DNA from: Mucilaginibacter ginsenosidivorans
GTDB lineage: Bacteria > Bacteroidota > Bacteroidia > Sphingobacteriales > Sphingobacteriaceae
Assembly (NCBI RefSeq): GCF_007971025.1
Contig: NZ_CP042436.1
Location: 2,356,001 to 2,420,000 of the forward strand
DNA length: 64,000 nucleotides
Reading direction: 5' to 3'
In this document: piece by piece, positions 47,646-57,200 of the stretch
How positions within the stretch are numbered: position 1 is the stretch's first letter
Layout of the letters: the number at the start of each line of letters is the position of its first letter
Translations under genes and position numbers: made by a program
The notes under the pieces: model-generated
The model's database searches: none
What the model was told of the DNA's origin: nothing
What the model saw: only the letters and a program-made list of their open reading frames with translations

Positions 47646-48110
47646 ATGGCCCATTTTTTAGGCGAATTTGAATGTAAACTGGATGTCAAAGGAAGGATGA
47701 TGATCCCCTCGGGCCTCAAAAAACAGCTTCCTGAAGCTGAAAAAGAGGGCCTTGTGATCAATCGTGGCTTTGAAAAACACCTGGTCATTTACACGCGCAA
47801 GGAATGGGAAAAGATCGTCGAGGATTTGAGCAAGCTCAACTCGTACGAGAAGAAAACACGCGAATTCATCCGCTATTTTACCCGCGGCGCGTCGGAATTA
47901 TCGCTTGATGCTGCCGGAAGGGTGCTTTTGCCAAAAAACCTGCAGGAATATGCGGGCATTACGACAGAGGTGGTTTTGGCATGTCAATTCAATAAAATTG
48001 AGGTTTGGGCCCAGGAGGCTTACGATACGCAACTGGATAACGAGCCCGAGAATTTTGCAAGGCTGGCCGAGGAAGTGATGGGCGGCGGAAGGAGGGGTGC
48101 CGATGAGTAG
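47646..48110 (+). CDS. mraZ: Transcriptional regulator MraZ
   Basis: 154 residues. Two AbrB-like SpoVT repeats: LGEFECKLDVKGRMMIPSGLK (about 4-24) and ASELSLDAAGRVLLPKNLQEYAG (about 81-103), each with the DXXGR motif. First gene of the dcw cluster and likely its repressor via the TGGGA sites upstream. The stop overlaps the rsmH start. Confidence 0.95.
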   Translation: MAHFLGEFECKLDVKGRMMIPSGLKKQLPEAEKEGLVINRGFEKHLVIYTRKEWEKIVEDLSKLNSYEKKTREFIRYFTRGASELSLDAAGRVLLPKNLQEYAGITTEVVLACQFNKIEVWAQEAYDTQLDNEPENFARLAEEVMGGGRRGADE

Positions 48111-49005
48111 TTACCATACCCCGGTGATGTTGAAGGAATGTATAGAGGGGTTGAATATCCGGCCTGATGGTACCTATGTCGATGTGACTTTTGGCGGCGG
48201 CGGCCATTCCAGGGCAATTATGAAAAAGCTTGGTAAGAACGGCCGTTTGCTGGCCTTTGACCAGGATGCTGATTCGCAGAAAAACCTGGTAGACGACGAT
48301 CGTTTTGAATTTATCGATCAGAATTTCCGCTATCTCAAAAACTTTTGCCGCCTGCATAATGCTATCCCGGTGAATGGCATACTGGCCGATCTTGGGGTTT
48401 CATCCTACCAGTTTGACCAGGCCGAACGCGGCTTTTCCATCCGTTTTGACGCTGAGCTGGATATGCGCATGAATCAAACAGGCTCGCTTACAGCAAAGGA
48501 GGTGGTTAATACTTATACCGAGGCTGACCTGCACCGCATATTCGGGATCTACGGCGAGATACAAAATGCAAAATCGCTTGCAAAAACTATCGTTACCGCC
48601 CGGCTTAATGCGCCGATCAATACGGTGGCCGATCTGAAAAATGCGATAGCCGGACTGATACCTCGCGGCAAGGAAAATAAATACCTGGCACAGGTTTTCC
48701 AGGCTTTGCGCATCGAGGTGAACCAGGAGCTGGAAGTGCTGAAGGATTTTTTGATTCAGTCGGCCGAGGTGCTGGTATCCGGCGGGCGCCTGGTGGTAAT
48801 GTCATACCACTCGCTGGAGGACAGGCTGGTAAAGAATTTTATCGCCAAGGGGAAATTCAGCGGCGAAGTGGAGAAGGATTTTTATGGTAACGATCAGAAA
48901 CCATTCGATGCGGTGAGCCGGGGAGCTATAACGGCATCGGATGAAGAGATAGAAAATAATAACCGCGCGCGCAGCGCAAAACTAAGAATAGCTGTAAAAA
49001 AATGA
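48103..49005 (+). CDS. rsmH: 16S rRNA (cytosine1402-N4)-methyltransferase
   Basis: 300 residues from ATG 48103, overlapping the mraZ stop, with GGAAGGAGGGG upstream. YHTPVMLKECIEGL (3-16), SAM motif DVTFGGGGHSRAI (about 25-37), LADLGVSSYQFDQAERGFS (about 93-111) and MSYHSLEDRLVKNF (about 228-241). Confidence 0.96.
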   Translation: MSSYHTPVMLKECIEGLNIRPDGTYVDVTFGGGGHSRAIMKKLGKNGRLLAFDQDADSQKNLVDDDRFEFIDQNFRYLKNFCRLHNAIPVNGILADLGVSSYQFDQAERGFSIRFDAELDMRMNQTGSLTAKEVVNTYTEADLHRIFGIYGEIQNAKSLAKTIVTARLNAPINTVADLKNAIAGLIPRGKENKYLAQVFQALRIEVNQELEVLKDFLIQSAEVLVSGGRLVVMSYHSLEDRLVKNFIAKGKFSGEVEKDFYGNDQKPFDAVSRGAITASDEEIENNNRARSAKLRIAVKK

Positions 49006-49415
49006 CCAATCGTTTACGTACAGAAATTCAGGAAGAAGAAGTTGAAAAAGAACTGGTAGTCGAGGAAAAAAAACAGCCTGCAAAGGAAATTTCCGAGAGT
49101 GCCCTCTGGCAGCTTTTTAAAAAGAACGTCAATGCCGAAAAAGCAACGGACGCGCTGCCGTTTTTGCTTTTTTTGACGCTGTTGGGCATGATCTATATCG
49201 GTAACATGCACATGGCCGAAAAAAGCATCCGCGATATTGAAAAGATACAAAAAGAGGTAAAGGAGCTTAGCTGGGATTATAAAACAAGTAAAGCCGACCT
49301 GGCATTCAAAAGTACTTTATCCGAGGTGGCCAAACGTGCCGATACCCTGGGCATAAGGGAATCTGTTGTGCCACCGCAAAAACTGAAAGCAGAGGAGGTG
49401 AACGATGAGCATTAG
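49002..49415 (+). CDS. ftsL: FtsL-like cell division protein
   Basis: 137 residues, ATG overlapping the rsmH stop. A charged cytoplasmic N-terminus rich in Glu/Lys (1-48), one membrane segment (about 49-66, LPFLLFLTLLGMIYIGN), then a short coiled coil (DIEKIQKEVKELSWDYKTSKADL). Size and position between rsmH and ftsI identify it as the FtsL analogue. Confidence 0.85.
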   Translation: MTNRLRTEIQEEEVEKELVVEEKKQPAKEISESALWQLFKKNVNAEKATDALPFLLFLTLLGMIYIGNMHMAEKSIRDIEKIQKEVKELSWDYKTSKADLAFKSTLSEVAKRADTLGIRESVVPPQKLKAEEVNDEH

Positions 49416-51534
49416 GACCAACATATTAATGCGGGTTTACCTGGCGTTCGGGCTGATATTGCTGTTTGCCGGTGCGGTTGTGGTGCAGCTTTGCCGTGTT
49501 CAATTTGTGCAGGGCTCGAAATGGAAGGCCATGTCGAAAGCTATGTCGACCGAGTACATGAACGTTGAAGCTGCCCGCGGTAACATTTTTGCCAACGATG
49601 GCAGTTTGCTGGCAACATCGGTACCCGAATACGAATTGCACATGGATATGCTGGCCGGGGGTATTGAAAAAGACGATATTTTTAACGAAAAAGTAGATTC
49701 GCTGGCTGCCGCCCTTTCGCACTTTTTCGGGGATAAGTCGACCCGCGAATATCTGCACATGCTGCGCGAGGCCCGCAAAGACGGGGACCGTTACCAATTG
49801 ATCAGGCGCCGGGTTACCTACCAGGAGCTGAAGGCTGTGCGCAAGTTCCCGATCTTCAATATGGGCAAATACAAAGGGGGCCTGATTGCGGTGGAACAAA
49901 ACAAGCGCATCCTGCCATTCCGCGATTTGGCCGCCCGTACCATCGGCTATAAGAACTATAATTCTGTGGATGCTAACGGGAACTCCAGGCCGGTTGCTGT
50001 TGGCCTGGAAGGTGCCTATGCCGATTATATTAACGGTGAAAATGGCAAGCGGCTTATGCAGCGCATTGCCGGTGGCTCGTGGATGCCGGTGAATAACGGT
50101 GAAGAAGAGATAGCTCCAAAGCAGGGCGCGGATATTATTTCGACCATCGACGTGAATCTGCAGGATGTAGCACAGGCTGCGCTGAAAAAAGAAATGATGA
50201 TAAGCCAGGCCGATTATGGCTGCGTGGCTTTAATGGAAGTGTCGACAGGTGAGATAAGAGCCATCGCCAATTTTACAAGAACAAAAGATGGCGATTATGC
50301 TGAAAGATTGAACTACGCTTTGGGCTACGCCACAGAGCCGGGTTCCACCTTCAAGCTGGCTACATACATGACCTTGTTTGAGCAACACAAGATCGATACA
50401 AGCTCAACTATTGATTGCGAGGGTGGCAGAAGTCATGTGCTGCCCGGTAATAGCAGGTATACGGTGACCGACGTAGAAGATAACCATGTCATAAGCGCGC
50501 GCCGTGCGTTTGAAGAGTCGTCGAACGTGGCAGCAGCTAAGTTTGTTTATAACGCTTTTCACGACGATCCGAGTGATTTTACCGATGCGCTGTATAGCTA
50601 TCACCTGAATGATAAACTTGACCTGGATATACCGGGCGAAGGATCGCCGCTGATAAAAACACCAAAATCAAAAAGCTGGAGCAAGCTGACCTTGCCGCAA
50701 ATGGCCTATGGTTATGAGGAAAGGTTAACACCTCTGCAAATGCTTACTTTCTACAATGCCGTTGCTAACGATGGCAAAATGATAGCGCCGATTTTTGTGA
50801 AAGAGATACGCCGCCTGAACAATACCGTAGAGCGCTTCAATGCAAGGGTGATCAACCCTAAAATTTGCTCGGACCGCACTTTGAAGATCATGCGGAGCTT
50901 ATTGGAAGGCGTGGTGCAGGAAGGTACCGGGAAGAATGTCATCAAAAATGACCTCTACACCGTGGCCGGTAAAACTGGTACGGCACAAATAGCCAACGGA
51001 AGCGGCGGTTATGGTACGGTTAAAAAACACCAGGCATCATTTTGCGGCTACTTCCCTGCCGATCACCCCAAATACTCCATGATCGTAGTGGTTAGCAATC
51101 CGCAGGGCGAATACCTGGCGGCCAAAATAGCCGGACCGGTTTTCAGGGCCATAGCCGACAGGGTTTACTCCAGCGATCTTGAAATGAACCAAAGCGTTCC
51201 GTTACGCTACGTTGGAAACACTGGCTTGCCACAGACAAAGCGCGGTAACCATAAGGCTGTGCAGGAAGTGTTCAGCAAGTTGAACATAAAACCCTTGTAT
51301 GCTTCCACTACGGCCGCTGTGGATACAACCAGCGGACTGGCATTCGAAGATGTTAAATATCAAAAAGGCACCGTGCCCGATGTTACGGGAATGGGCCTGA
51401 GCGATGCCCTGTATATTTTGGGGAATGCCGGCTATAAAGTGGTGGCGCGAGGCAGCGGAACAGTGATAAAACAATCAGTAACAGGTGGCAGTACCATACC
51501 TAAGGGTGCTAAATTAACTATAGAACTGCAATGA
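49405..51534 (+). CDS. ftsI: Division-specific penicillin-binding protein with PASTA domain
   Basis: 709 residues, septal transpeptidase. One membrane helix (about 10-30), a non-catalytic pedestal with ARGNIFANDG, then the transpeptidase: SxxK as EPGSTFK (Ser314, Lys317), SxN in ESSNVAA, and KTGTA in AGKTGTAQIA. A C-terminal PASTA domain (about 655-709, VPDVTGMGLSDALYIL) is present. Overlaps ftsL by 11 bases and murE by 4. Confidence 0.95.
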   Translation: MSIRTNILMRVYLAFGLILLFAGAVVVQLCRVQFVQGSKWKAMSKAMSTEYMNVEAARGNIFANDGSLLATSVPEYELHMDMLAGGIEKDDIFNEKVDSLAAALSHFFGDKSTREYLHMLREARKDGDRYQLIRRRVTYQELKAVRKFPIFNMGKYKGGLIAVEQNKRILPFRDLAARTIGYKNYNSVDANGNSRPVAVGLEGAYADYINGENGKRLMQRIAGGSWMPVNNGEEEIAPKQGADIISTIDVNLQDVAQAALKKEMMISQADYGCVALMEVSTGEIRAIANFTRTKDGDYAERLNYALGYATEPGSTFKLATYMTLFEQHKIDTSSTIDCEGGRSHVLPGNSRYTVTDVEDNHVISARRAFEESSNVAAAKFVYNAFHDDPSDFTDALYSYHLNDKLDLDIPGEGSPLIKTPKSKSWSKLTLPQMAYGYEERLTPLQMLTFYNAVANDGKMIAPIFVKEIRRLNNTVERFNARVINPKICSDRTLKIMRSLLEGVVQEGTGKNVIKNDLYTVAGKTGTAQIANGSGGYGTVKKHQASFCGYFPADHPKYSMIVVVSNPQGEYLAAKIAGPVFRAIADRVYSSDLEMNQSVPLRYVGNTGLPQTKRGNHKAVQEVFSKLNIKPLYASTTAAVDTTSGLAFEDVKYQKGTVPDVTGMGLSDALYILGNAGYKVVARGSGTVIKQSVTGGSTIPKGAKLTIELQ

Positions 51535-52991
51535 AGTATTTGAGCGACATATTAGATGGATTGGCCTTTACCGAGCTTCAGGGCAGTGCGGACATGGAGA
51601 TCAGCGCGATCGTTTTTGATTCGCGTAAAGTGGAACCGAATTGCCTGTTTGTTGCCGTAAAGGGCACGCAGGTGGACGGGCACGATTATATAGAGCAGGC
51701 AATAAGCATGGGCGCCGTTGCGGTGATATGCGAGGAGTTGCCCGCACACGTAACCGGCGAGGTCGATTTTTTTATGGTCGCCGACTCGTCAATTGCGCTG
51801 GGCATAGTTGCCGCTAACTTCTACGATAATCCTTCATCAAAACTAAAGCTGGTTGGTGTAACCGGTACAAACGGCAAAACCACTATCGCAACCCTGCTTT
51901 ATAAATTGTTTTACGACCTGGGTTACAAGTGCGGCCTGCTATCGACGGTTGAGAACCAGATAAACGGCCAGGTGGTAACGGCTACACATACTACGCCCGA
52001 CCCGGTGGTATTGAATATGCTGCTGGCCGAGATGGTGGAAAAAGGCTGCGATTATTGTTTTATGGAGGTAAGCTCGCATGCCGTTGTGCAGCACCGTATC
52101 GAAGGGTTAAAATTTACCGGGGCGATATTCTCCAACCTGACACACGATCATCTCGACTATCATAAAACCTTTGACAGCTATCGCGATGCCAAAAAAGCAT
52201 TCTTCGATTACTTACCGAAAAATGCATTCGCATTGACCAATGCCGATGATAAGAACGGAATGGTAATGCTGCAAAATACTATAGCCCATAAAAAGAGCTA
52301 CGGTATGAAAAACATGGCCGACTATCGCGCCAAAATAATTGAGAACCAGTTCAGCGGCTTGTTTTTGAATATAGATGGCGAGGAAGTTTGGTTTAAGCTG
52401 GTCGGCACGTTCAATGCCTATAATTTACTGGCCGTTTATTCGGCAGCAATGCTGCTGGAGCAGGATAAGGCCAAAGTATTGGTGAGCCTGAGCAAACTGA
52501 CTGGCGCCCGTGGCCGCTTCGACTATGTGATAGCTGCTAATGGCACCATCGGTATCGTCGACTATGCGCATTCTCCGGATGCTGTACAAAATATATTAAG
52601 CACTGTGCACGACGTGCGCAAAGGCAAAGAGAAAGTGATCACGGTTTTGGGCTGCGGCGGCGACAGGGATAAAACCAAACGCCCGATAATGGCCCGTGTA
52701 GCCTGCGAGTGGAGCGACAAGGTGATATTCACCTCGGATAACCCGCGTTCCGAGGACCCGGCACAGATCATTAAAGACATGGAAGAAGGCGTCGACCCGG
52801 CATTCAAGAGGCATACGATGAGTATTGTGGACAGGCGCGAAGCTATAAAGGTTGCGGTTAACCTTGCCCAACCGGGGGATATAGTTGTAATAGCCGGCAA
52901 AGGGCATGAAAAATACCAGGAAATAAAGGGTGTGAGAACCCATTTTGATGATAAAGAGGAGCTGATGGCCATTTTCGATCAGATGAAATAA
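51531..52991 (+). CDS. murE: UDP-MurNAc-tripeptide synthetase (meso-DAP type)
   Basis: 486 residues. ATP loop GVTGTNGKTTIATLL (about 108-122), DHLDYHKTFDSY, and C-terminal DNPRSEDP (about 404-411), whose Arg specifies meso-diaminopimelate rather than lysine. Start overlaps the ftsI stop (ATGA). Confidence 0.95.
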   Translation: MKYLSDILDGLAFTELQGSADMEISAIVFDSRKVEPNCLFVAVKGTQVDGHDYIEQAISMGAVAVICEELPAHVTGEVDFFMVADSSIALGIVAANFYDNPSSKLKLVGVTGTNGKTTIATLLYKLFYDLGYKCGLLSTVENQINGQVVTATHTTPDPVVLNMLLAEMVEKGCDYCFMEVSSHAVVQHRIEGLKFTGAIFSNLTHDHLDYHKTFDSYRDAKKAFFDYLPKNAFALTNADDKNGMVMLQNTIAHKKSYGMKNMADYRAKIIENQFSGLFLNIDGEEVWFKLVGTFNAYNLLAVYSAAMLLEQDKAKVLVSLSKLTGARGRFDYVIAANGTIGIVDYAHSPDAVQNILSTVHDVRKGKEKVITVLGCGGDRDKTKRPIMARVACEWSDKVIFTSDNPRSEDPAQIIKDMEEGVDPAFKRHTMSIVDRREAIKVAVNLAQPGDIVVIAGKGHEKYQEIKGVRTHFDDKEELMAIFDQMK

Positions 52992-53126
52992 TGTGCAGAT
53001 GCGCAGATTTCAAATGTGCAAATGAACTGATAACGATCATAAAAATGTTAGGGACGATAATTTCATCAGCGAAGTAAAAATGAGAGCCAAAATCTGCACA
53101 TCTGCACATCTGCACATCTGCACATA
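52992..53126. repeat. murE-mraY junction octamer array
   Basis: ATGTGCAGATGCGCAGA after the murE stop and a four-fold CACATCTG tandem array at 53092-53124 are roughly complementary across a 75-base spacer. Confidence 0.75.
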
Positions 53127-53155
53127 AAAGTAGGATCTCGAATTAAAATAAGGAT

Positions 53156-54397
53156 ATGTTATATTACCTGTTTTCTTATTTGGAGAAGAACTTTAGCATA
53201 CCGGGGGCCGGGGTATTTCAATACATCACCTTCCGGATGGCTATGGCGGTTATTACTTCGCTCATCGTTACTACGGTGTACGGTCGCAGGCTGATCGATT
53301 ATCTGCGCTACAAACAGGTGGGCGAAACTGTGCGTAACCTGGGTTTGGAAGGCCAGATGCAAAAAGCAGGTACGCCAACCATGGGTGGCATCATTATCAT
53401 TTTAGGAATAGTTATTCCTACCCTGCTATTCGCCAAGCTCGAAAACATCTACGTGATCATGATGCTGATCACCACGCTGTGGCTGGGCGCAATTGGTTTC
53501 CTGGATGACTACATCAAAGTATTCAAAAAGAACAAAGAGGGCCTCGCCGGCAGGTTCAAGATCATCGGGCAGGTTGGTTTGGCGCTTATTATCGGTTTTA
53601 CCATGTACAGCGCGCCGGGCATTATCATCCGCCAGGAAGTAAAACCGCCGATAAAGTATAATGTACCCGTCGAGTTCCACATGAAAGGCAACAAGCCGGT
53701 GTACACACAGGATATACGCTCGACCAAAACGACGATGCCTTTTTACAAGAACAACGAGTTCGACTACAGCAAGGTGCTGACCGTTTTTGGCAAAGGCTTT
53801 GAAAAATACGGGCTCATCGTATTCATGTTCTTTACCATCGTCATCATCACCTTCATCTCCAATGGCGCCAACATTACCGATGGCATAGATGGCCTGGCGA
53901 CAGGCACCTCAGCTATTATTGGTATTACGCTGGCGGTGCTCGCATACGTATCGGGTAACACGGTAATTGCCGACTACCTGAATATCATGTACATCCCCAA
54001 CTCGGGCGAGATGGTGGTTTTTGCAGGTGCATTTGTAGGGGCGTGTGTTGGCTTTTTGTGGTACAATTCGTACCCCGCGCAGGTATTTATGGGCGATACC
54101 GGGAGTTTGGCTATAGGCGGTATCATCGCCGTGTTTGCCATCATGATACGTAAGGAACTGTTACTGCCCTTGCTCTGCGGCATTTTCGTTATCGAGAATT
54201 TATCGGTCATCATGCAGGTATCGTGGTTCAAATACACCAAAAAGAGATCGGGCGAGGGCCGCAGGATATTCCTGATGGCGCCGCTGCATCACCATTACCA
54301 GAAGAAAGGTTTCCACGAAGCAAAGATCGTAACCCGCTTCTGGATCATCGGTATCATGCTGGCGATAGTGACGATAATAACGCTGAAGTTGAGGTAG
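53156..54397 (+). CDS. mraY: Phospho-MurNAc-pentapeptide transferase
   Basis: 413 residues, about ten membrane segments. [13 protein letters not shown] (about 69-81), [17 protein letters not shown] (about 115-131), [15 protein letters not shown] (about 240-254), [12 protein letters not shown] (about 309-320), [11 protein letters not shown] (about 376-386). Makes lipid I. A family-typical insertion between membrane segments (about 160-205) is present, as in Bacteroidota. Confidence 0.96.
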   Translation: MLYYLFSYLEKNFSIPGAGVFQYITFRMAMAVITSLIVTTVYGRRLIDYLRYKQVGETVRNLGLEGQMQKAGTPTMGGIIIILGIVIPTLLFAKLENIYVIMMLITTLWLGAIGFLDDYIKVFKKNKEGLAGRFKIIGQVGLALIIGFTMYSAPGIIIRQEVKPPIKYNVPVEFHMKGNKPVYTQDIRSTKTTMPFYKNNEFDYSKVLTVFGKGFEKYGLIVFMFFTIVIITFISNGANITDGIDGLATGTSAIIGITLAVLAYVSGNTVIADYLNIMYIPNSGEMVVFAGAFVGACVGFLWYNSYPAQVFMGDTGSLAIGGIIAVFAIMIRKELLLPLLCGIFVIENLSVIMQVSWFKYTKKRSGEGRRIFLMAPLHHHYQKKGFHEAKIVTRFWIIGIMLAIVTIITLKLR

Positions 54398-54441
54398 AGG
54401 AAAGAATCAGGAATCAAGAGACAAGAATCAAGACAATAACA

Positions 54442-54477
54442 ATCGGTGCAATCAAAAAACTAAAATCGGTGGAATCT
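54442..54477 (+). repeat. 13-mer pair upstream of and containing the murD start
   Basis: ATCGGTGCAATCA (54442-54454) and ATCGGTGGAATCT (54465-54477). The GTG of the second is the probable murD start codon. Confidence 0.75.
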
Positions 54478-55818
54478 AAAACACAAAACAGACTTGTAGT
54501 ACTCGGCGCCGGCGAAAGCGGTGCGGGGGCTGCATACCTTGCTCAACAGCAGGGCTATGATGTTTTTGTTTCGGATTTTGGGGCGATAGCCGATCAATAC
54601 AAAAAGCAGTTACAGGATTGGAACATCCGCTTCGAAGAAAATAAGCATACGGAAGCGGAAATACTGAATGCGACCGAAGTGGTTAAAAGCCCGGGCATTC
54701 CCGAAAAAGCGCCTATCATCAAAAAATTAAAAGAAACAGGCGTGCCGGTTATTTCGGAGATCGAATTTGCCGGTCGCTATACCAATGCAAATATTATAGG
54801 TATCACAGGCTCCAATGGCAAAACCACCACCACCAGCCTTACCTATTTCATTTTAAAAAATGCGGGCTTGAATGTGGGTTTAGCCGGAAACATCGGCAAA
54901 AGCTTTGCTTACCAGGTGGCTACAGAAAAGTTCGACCATTATGTATTGGAACTGAGCAGTTTTATGCTGGATGATATGTTCCAATTCAGGGTAAACATAG
55001 CGGTGCTGCTGAACATCACCCCCGATCACCTCGATCGTTACGATTATAAGCTGGAGAATTACGCGGCATCCAAATTCCGAATTACGCAAAATCAAACCGG
55101 CAGCGACTACTTCATTTATTGCGAAGACGACCCGGAGACGCTAAAAGTAATGGAAGGCAAGAAAATAGAGGCACAACAACTTCCATTTTCAATTAAAAAA
55201 AAACTTTCACCGGGAGCATATCTCGACCAGGACCAATTAATTATACACATACTAAAAGAACATTTTCAAATGTCGATCAATGAGCTGGCCCTGCAGGGCA
55301 AACACAACATTTACAACTCGATGGCTTCGGGCATCGTAGCTAAAGTGCTTGAATTAAGGAACGAAACCATACGGGAGAGTATGGGCGGTTTCAAAAATAT
55401 CGAGCACAGGCTGGAGTTTGTCGCCAAAATATCCGGCATCAGCTTCATCAACGATTCGAAAGCGACCAACGTCAACTCGACCTGGTATGCTTTGGAAAGC
55501 ATGAGCACCGAAGTGGTGCTTATACTCGGCGGTGTTGATAAAGGCAACGACTATAGTATGCTTAAGGACCTGGTAAAGCATAAAGTAAAAGCCATTGTGT
55601 GTTTGGGTAAAGACAATCGCCGCATACACGACGCATTTGAAGATGATGTGGAAGTAATAGTAAACACGTTTTCGGCACAGGAAGCCGTGCAGGTGGCGTA
55701 TCACCTGGCAAAAAAAGGCGATACGGTATTGTTATCACCGGCTTGCGCCAGTTTCGACCTGTTCAAAAATTACGAAGACAGGGGCCGGCAGTTTAAACAG
55801 GCAGTGAAGGAGCTGTAA
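54469..55818 (+). CDS. murD: UDP-MurNAc-L-alanine:D-glutamate ligase
   Basis: 449 residues if the start is GTG 54469, which lies within a 13-mer variant (ATCGGTGGAATCT). The open frame runs back into mraY without an ATG near the conserved N-terminus, so GTG is the best candidate. N-terminal NRLVVLGAGESGAGAAYLA, ATP loop GITGSNGKTTTTSLTYF (about 115-131), FINDSKATNVNST (about 325-337), and HLAKKGDTVLLSPACASFDLF near the end. Confidence 0.93.
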   Translation: MESKTQNRLVVLGAGESGAGAAYLAQQQGYDVFVSDFGAIADQYKKQLQDWNIRFEENKHTEAEILNATEVVKSPGIPEKAPIIKKLKETGVPVISEIEFAGRYTNANIIGITGSNGKTTTTSLTYFILKNAGLNVGLAGNIGKSFAYQVATEKFDHYVLELSSFMLDDMFQFRVNIAVLLNITPDHLDRYDYKLENYAASKFRITQNQTGSDYFIYCEDDPETLKVMEGKKIEAQQLPFSIKKKLSPGAYLDQDQLIIHILKEHFQMSINELALQGKHNIYNSMASGIVAKVLELRNETIRESMGGFKNIEHRLEFVAKISGISFINDSKATNVNSTWYALESMSTEVVLILGGVDKGNDYSMLKDLVKHKVKAIVCLGKDNRRIHDAFEDDVEVIVNTFSAQEAVQVAYHLAKKGDTVLLSPACASFDLFKNYEDRGRQFKQAVKEL

Positions 55819-55822
55819 TGAA

Positions 55823-55941
55823 GCGTTAAACGTTTGACGTTGTACGTTATACGTAGAAAAAATGCCAAAACGTAATACGTAGAACGTATGACGTAAAACC
55901 AAAAGAGAATCGGTGTAATCAAAAATAAATCGGTGTAATCG
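55823..55941. repeat. ACGT-heptamer element and 13-mer pair between murD and ftsW
   Basis: ACGTTTGACGTTGTACGTTA on the left, ACGTAATACGTAGAACGTAT on the right (55823-55900). Then two sense 13-mers ATCGGTGTAATCA (55909-55921) and ATCGGTGTAATCG (55929-55941), the last overlapping the GTG start of ftsW. Confidence 0.8.
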
Positions 55942-57098
55942 TGAATAGGATATTAGACAATACAAAAGGAGATCGCTGGATATGGCTTATAGTCATCATG
56001 CTTTCGGCTATATCGCTGTTGGCGGTTTACAGTTCCACCGGTACGCTTGCGTTTAAGAGAGGTGTGGGAGTTGAGTCCATCCTGATGAAACACCTGGCGA
56101 TGGTGGTTGGCGGCATTGCCCTGATGTATTTTTCTCATAAAGTTGATTATCGCTATTACGCAGGTATCTCCAAGTTGCTGATGATCATTACCATTCCTTT
56201 GTTGTTATATACGCTGGTTTTTGGGGCCCACATTAACAATGCCAGCCGGTGGATACCCATACCGGGAACAGGCTTGAGTTTCCAGACGTCCGATTTGGCC
56301 AAGTTGGCGCTCATCACCTACCTGGCTCGTACGCTGTCGCGGAAGCAGGAAAATATCAAGAATGTTAAAGAGTCCTTCGCCCCGATAATGGGAGCGGTTT
56401 GCGTGGTATTCGCTTTGATAGCCTGGGCCAATATGTCCACCGGGTTAATGTTATTTGGTGTAAGCATTTTGTTGCTTATCATGGGCCGCATCAGTATCAA
56501 GCAGATCGGCATCACCTGCCTGGCCGGCGCGGTATTGCTTGCTGGTATCATGTTTTTAGGTCCGCGCCGCCACATGTATGTAACCAGGATAAATACATTT
56601 ATGCATCCCGAAAAGGTTGACCCGGATAAAGCTTTCCAGGCTAACCACGCCAAGATAGCGATAGCCAACGGCGGAATTTTAGGACGCGGGCCGGGTAACA
56701 GCGTCGAACGTAATTATTTGCCCGAATCTTATTCGGACGAGATCTACGCCATCATTGTAGAGGAATATGGTTTGATAGGTGGGATAACATTAGTGGGTAT
56801 TTATTTGTTCCTGCTATACCGGTGTATCAAGATAGTGACCAGGGCGCCCAAAGCGTTCGGGGCTCTGCTGGCTGCCGGTTTAAGCTTCAGCCTGACGATA
56901 CAGGCCTTCGCCAATATGGCGGTTGCGGTAGGGCTGGGGCCCGTTACCGGTGTGCCCTTGCCGCTGGTGAGTATGGGCGGTACATCGATATTATTTACGA
57001 GTGTGGCGTTCGGTATCATCCTGTCGGTAAGCAGGGATATCGAGGAGCCGAAGAAAGTAGTTGTAGGCGAAATAAGAGAAGTGGAAATGGCTGTATGA
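55941..57098 (+). CDS. ftsW: Septal peptidoglycan polymerase FtsW
   Basis: 385 residues from GTG 55941. SEDS family with about ten membrane segments: VYSSTG (about 28-33), SRWIPIPGTGLSFQTSDLAKLALI (region about 98-121), GILGRGPGNSVERNYLPE, DEIYAIIVEEYGLIGG (about 267-282), and GPVTGVPLPLVSMGGTSILFT (about 332-352). Pairs with FtsI to build septal wall. Confidence 0.95.
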   Translation: MNRILDNTKGDRWIWLIVIMLSAISLLAVYSSTGTLAFKRGVGVESILMKHLAMVVGGIALMYFSHKVDYRYYAGISKLLMIITIPLLLYTLVFGAHINNASRWIPIPGTGLSFQTSDLAKLALITYLARTLSRKQENIKNVKESFAPIMGAVCVVFALIAWANMSTGLMLFGVSILLLIMGRISIKQIGITCLAGAVLLAGIMFLGPRRHMYVTRINTFMHPEKVDPDKAFQANHAKIAIANGGILGRGPGNSVERNYLPESYSDEIYAIIVEEYGLIGGITLVGIYLFLLYRCIKIVTRAPKAFGALLAAGLSFSLTIQAFANMAVAVGLGPVTGVPLPLVSMGGTSILFTSVAFGIILSVSRDIEEPKKVVVGEIREVEMAV

Positions 57099-57131
57099 TG
57101 TGCTGATGTGCAAATGAATAGGATAAAAAAT

Positions 57132-57200
57132 AATGACTAATGACCGATGCCCAATGACAAAAAAGGGATCGGTGAAATCAAACTATAATCAGTGAAATCA
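57132..57200 (+). repeat. ftsW-murG junction: AATGACN heptamers and 13-mers
   Basis: AATGACT-AATGACC-GATGCCC-AATGACA (57132-57159), then ATCGGTGAAATCA (57168-57180) and ATCAGTGAAATCA (57188-57200). The GTG of the last copy is the murG start. Confidence 0.8.

Noticed and set aside
54223..54468. Extended N-terminus for MurD inside mraY
   Set aside because: These codons overlap mraY in another frame and give a Pro/Arg/Glu-rich sequence unlike MurD; the conserved start begins at NRLVVLGAGES.
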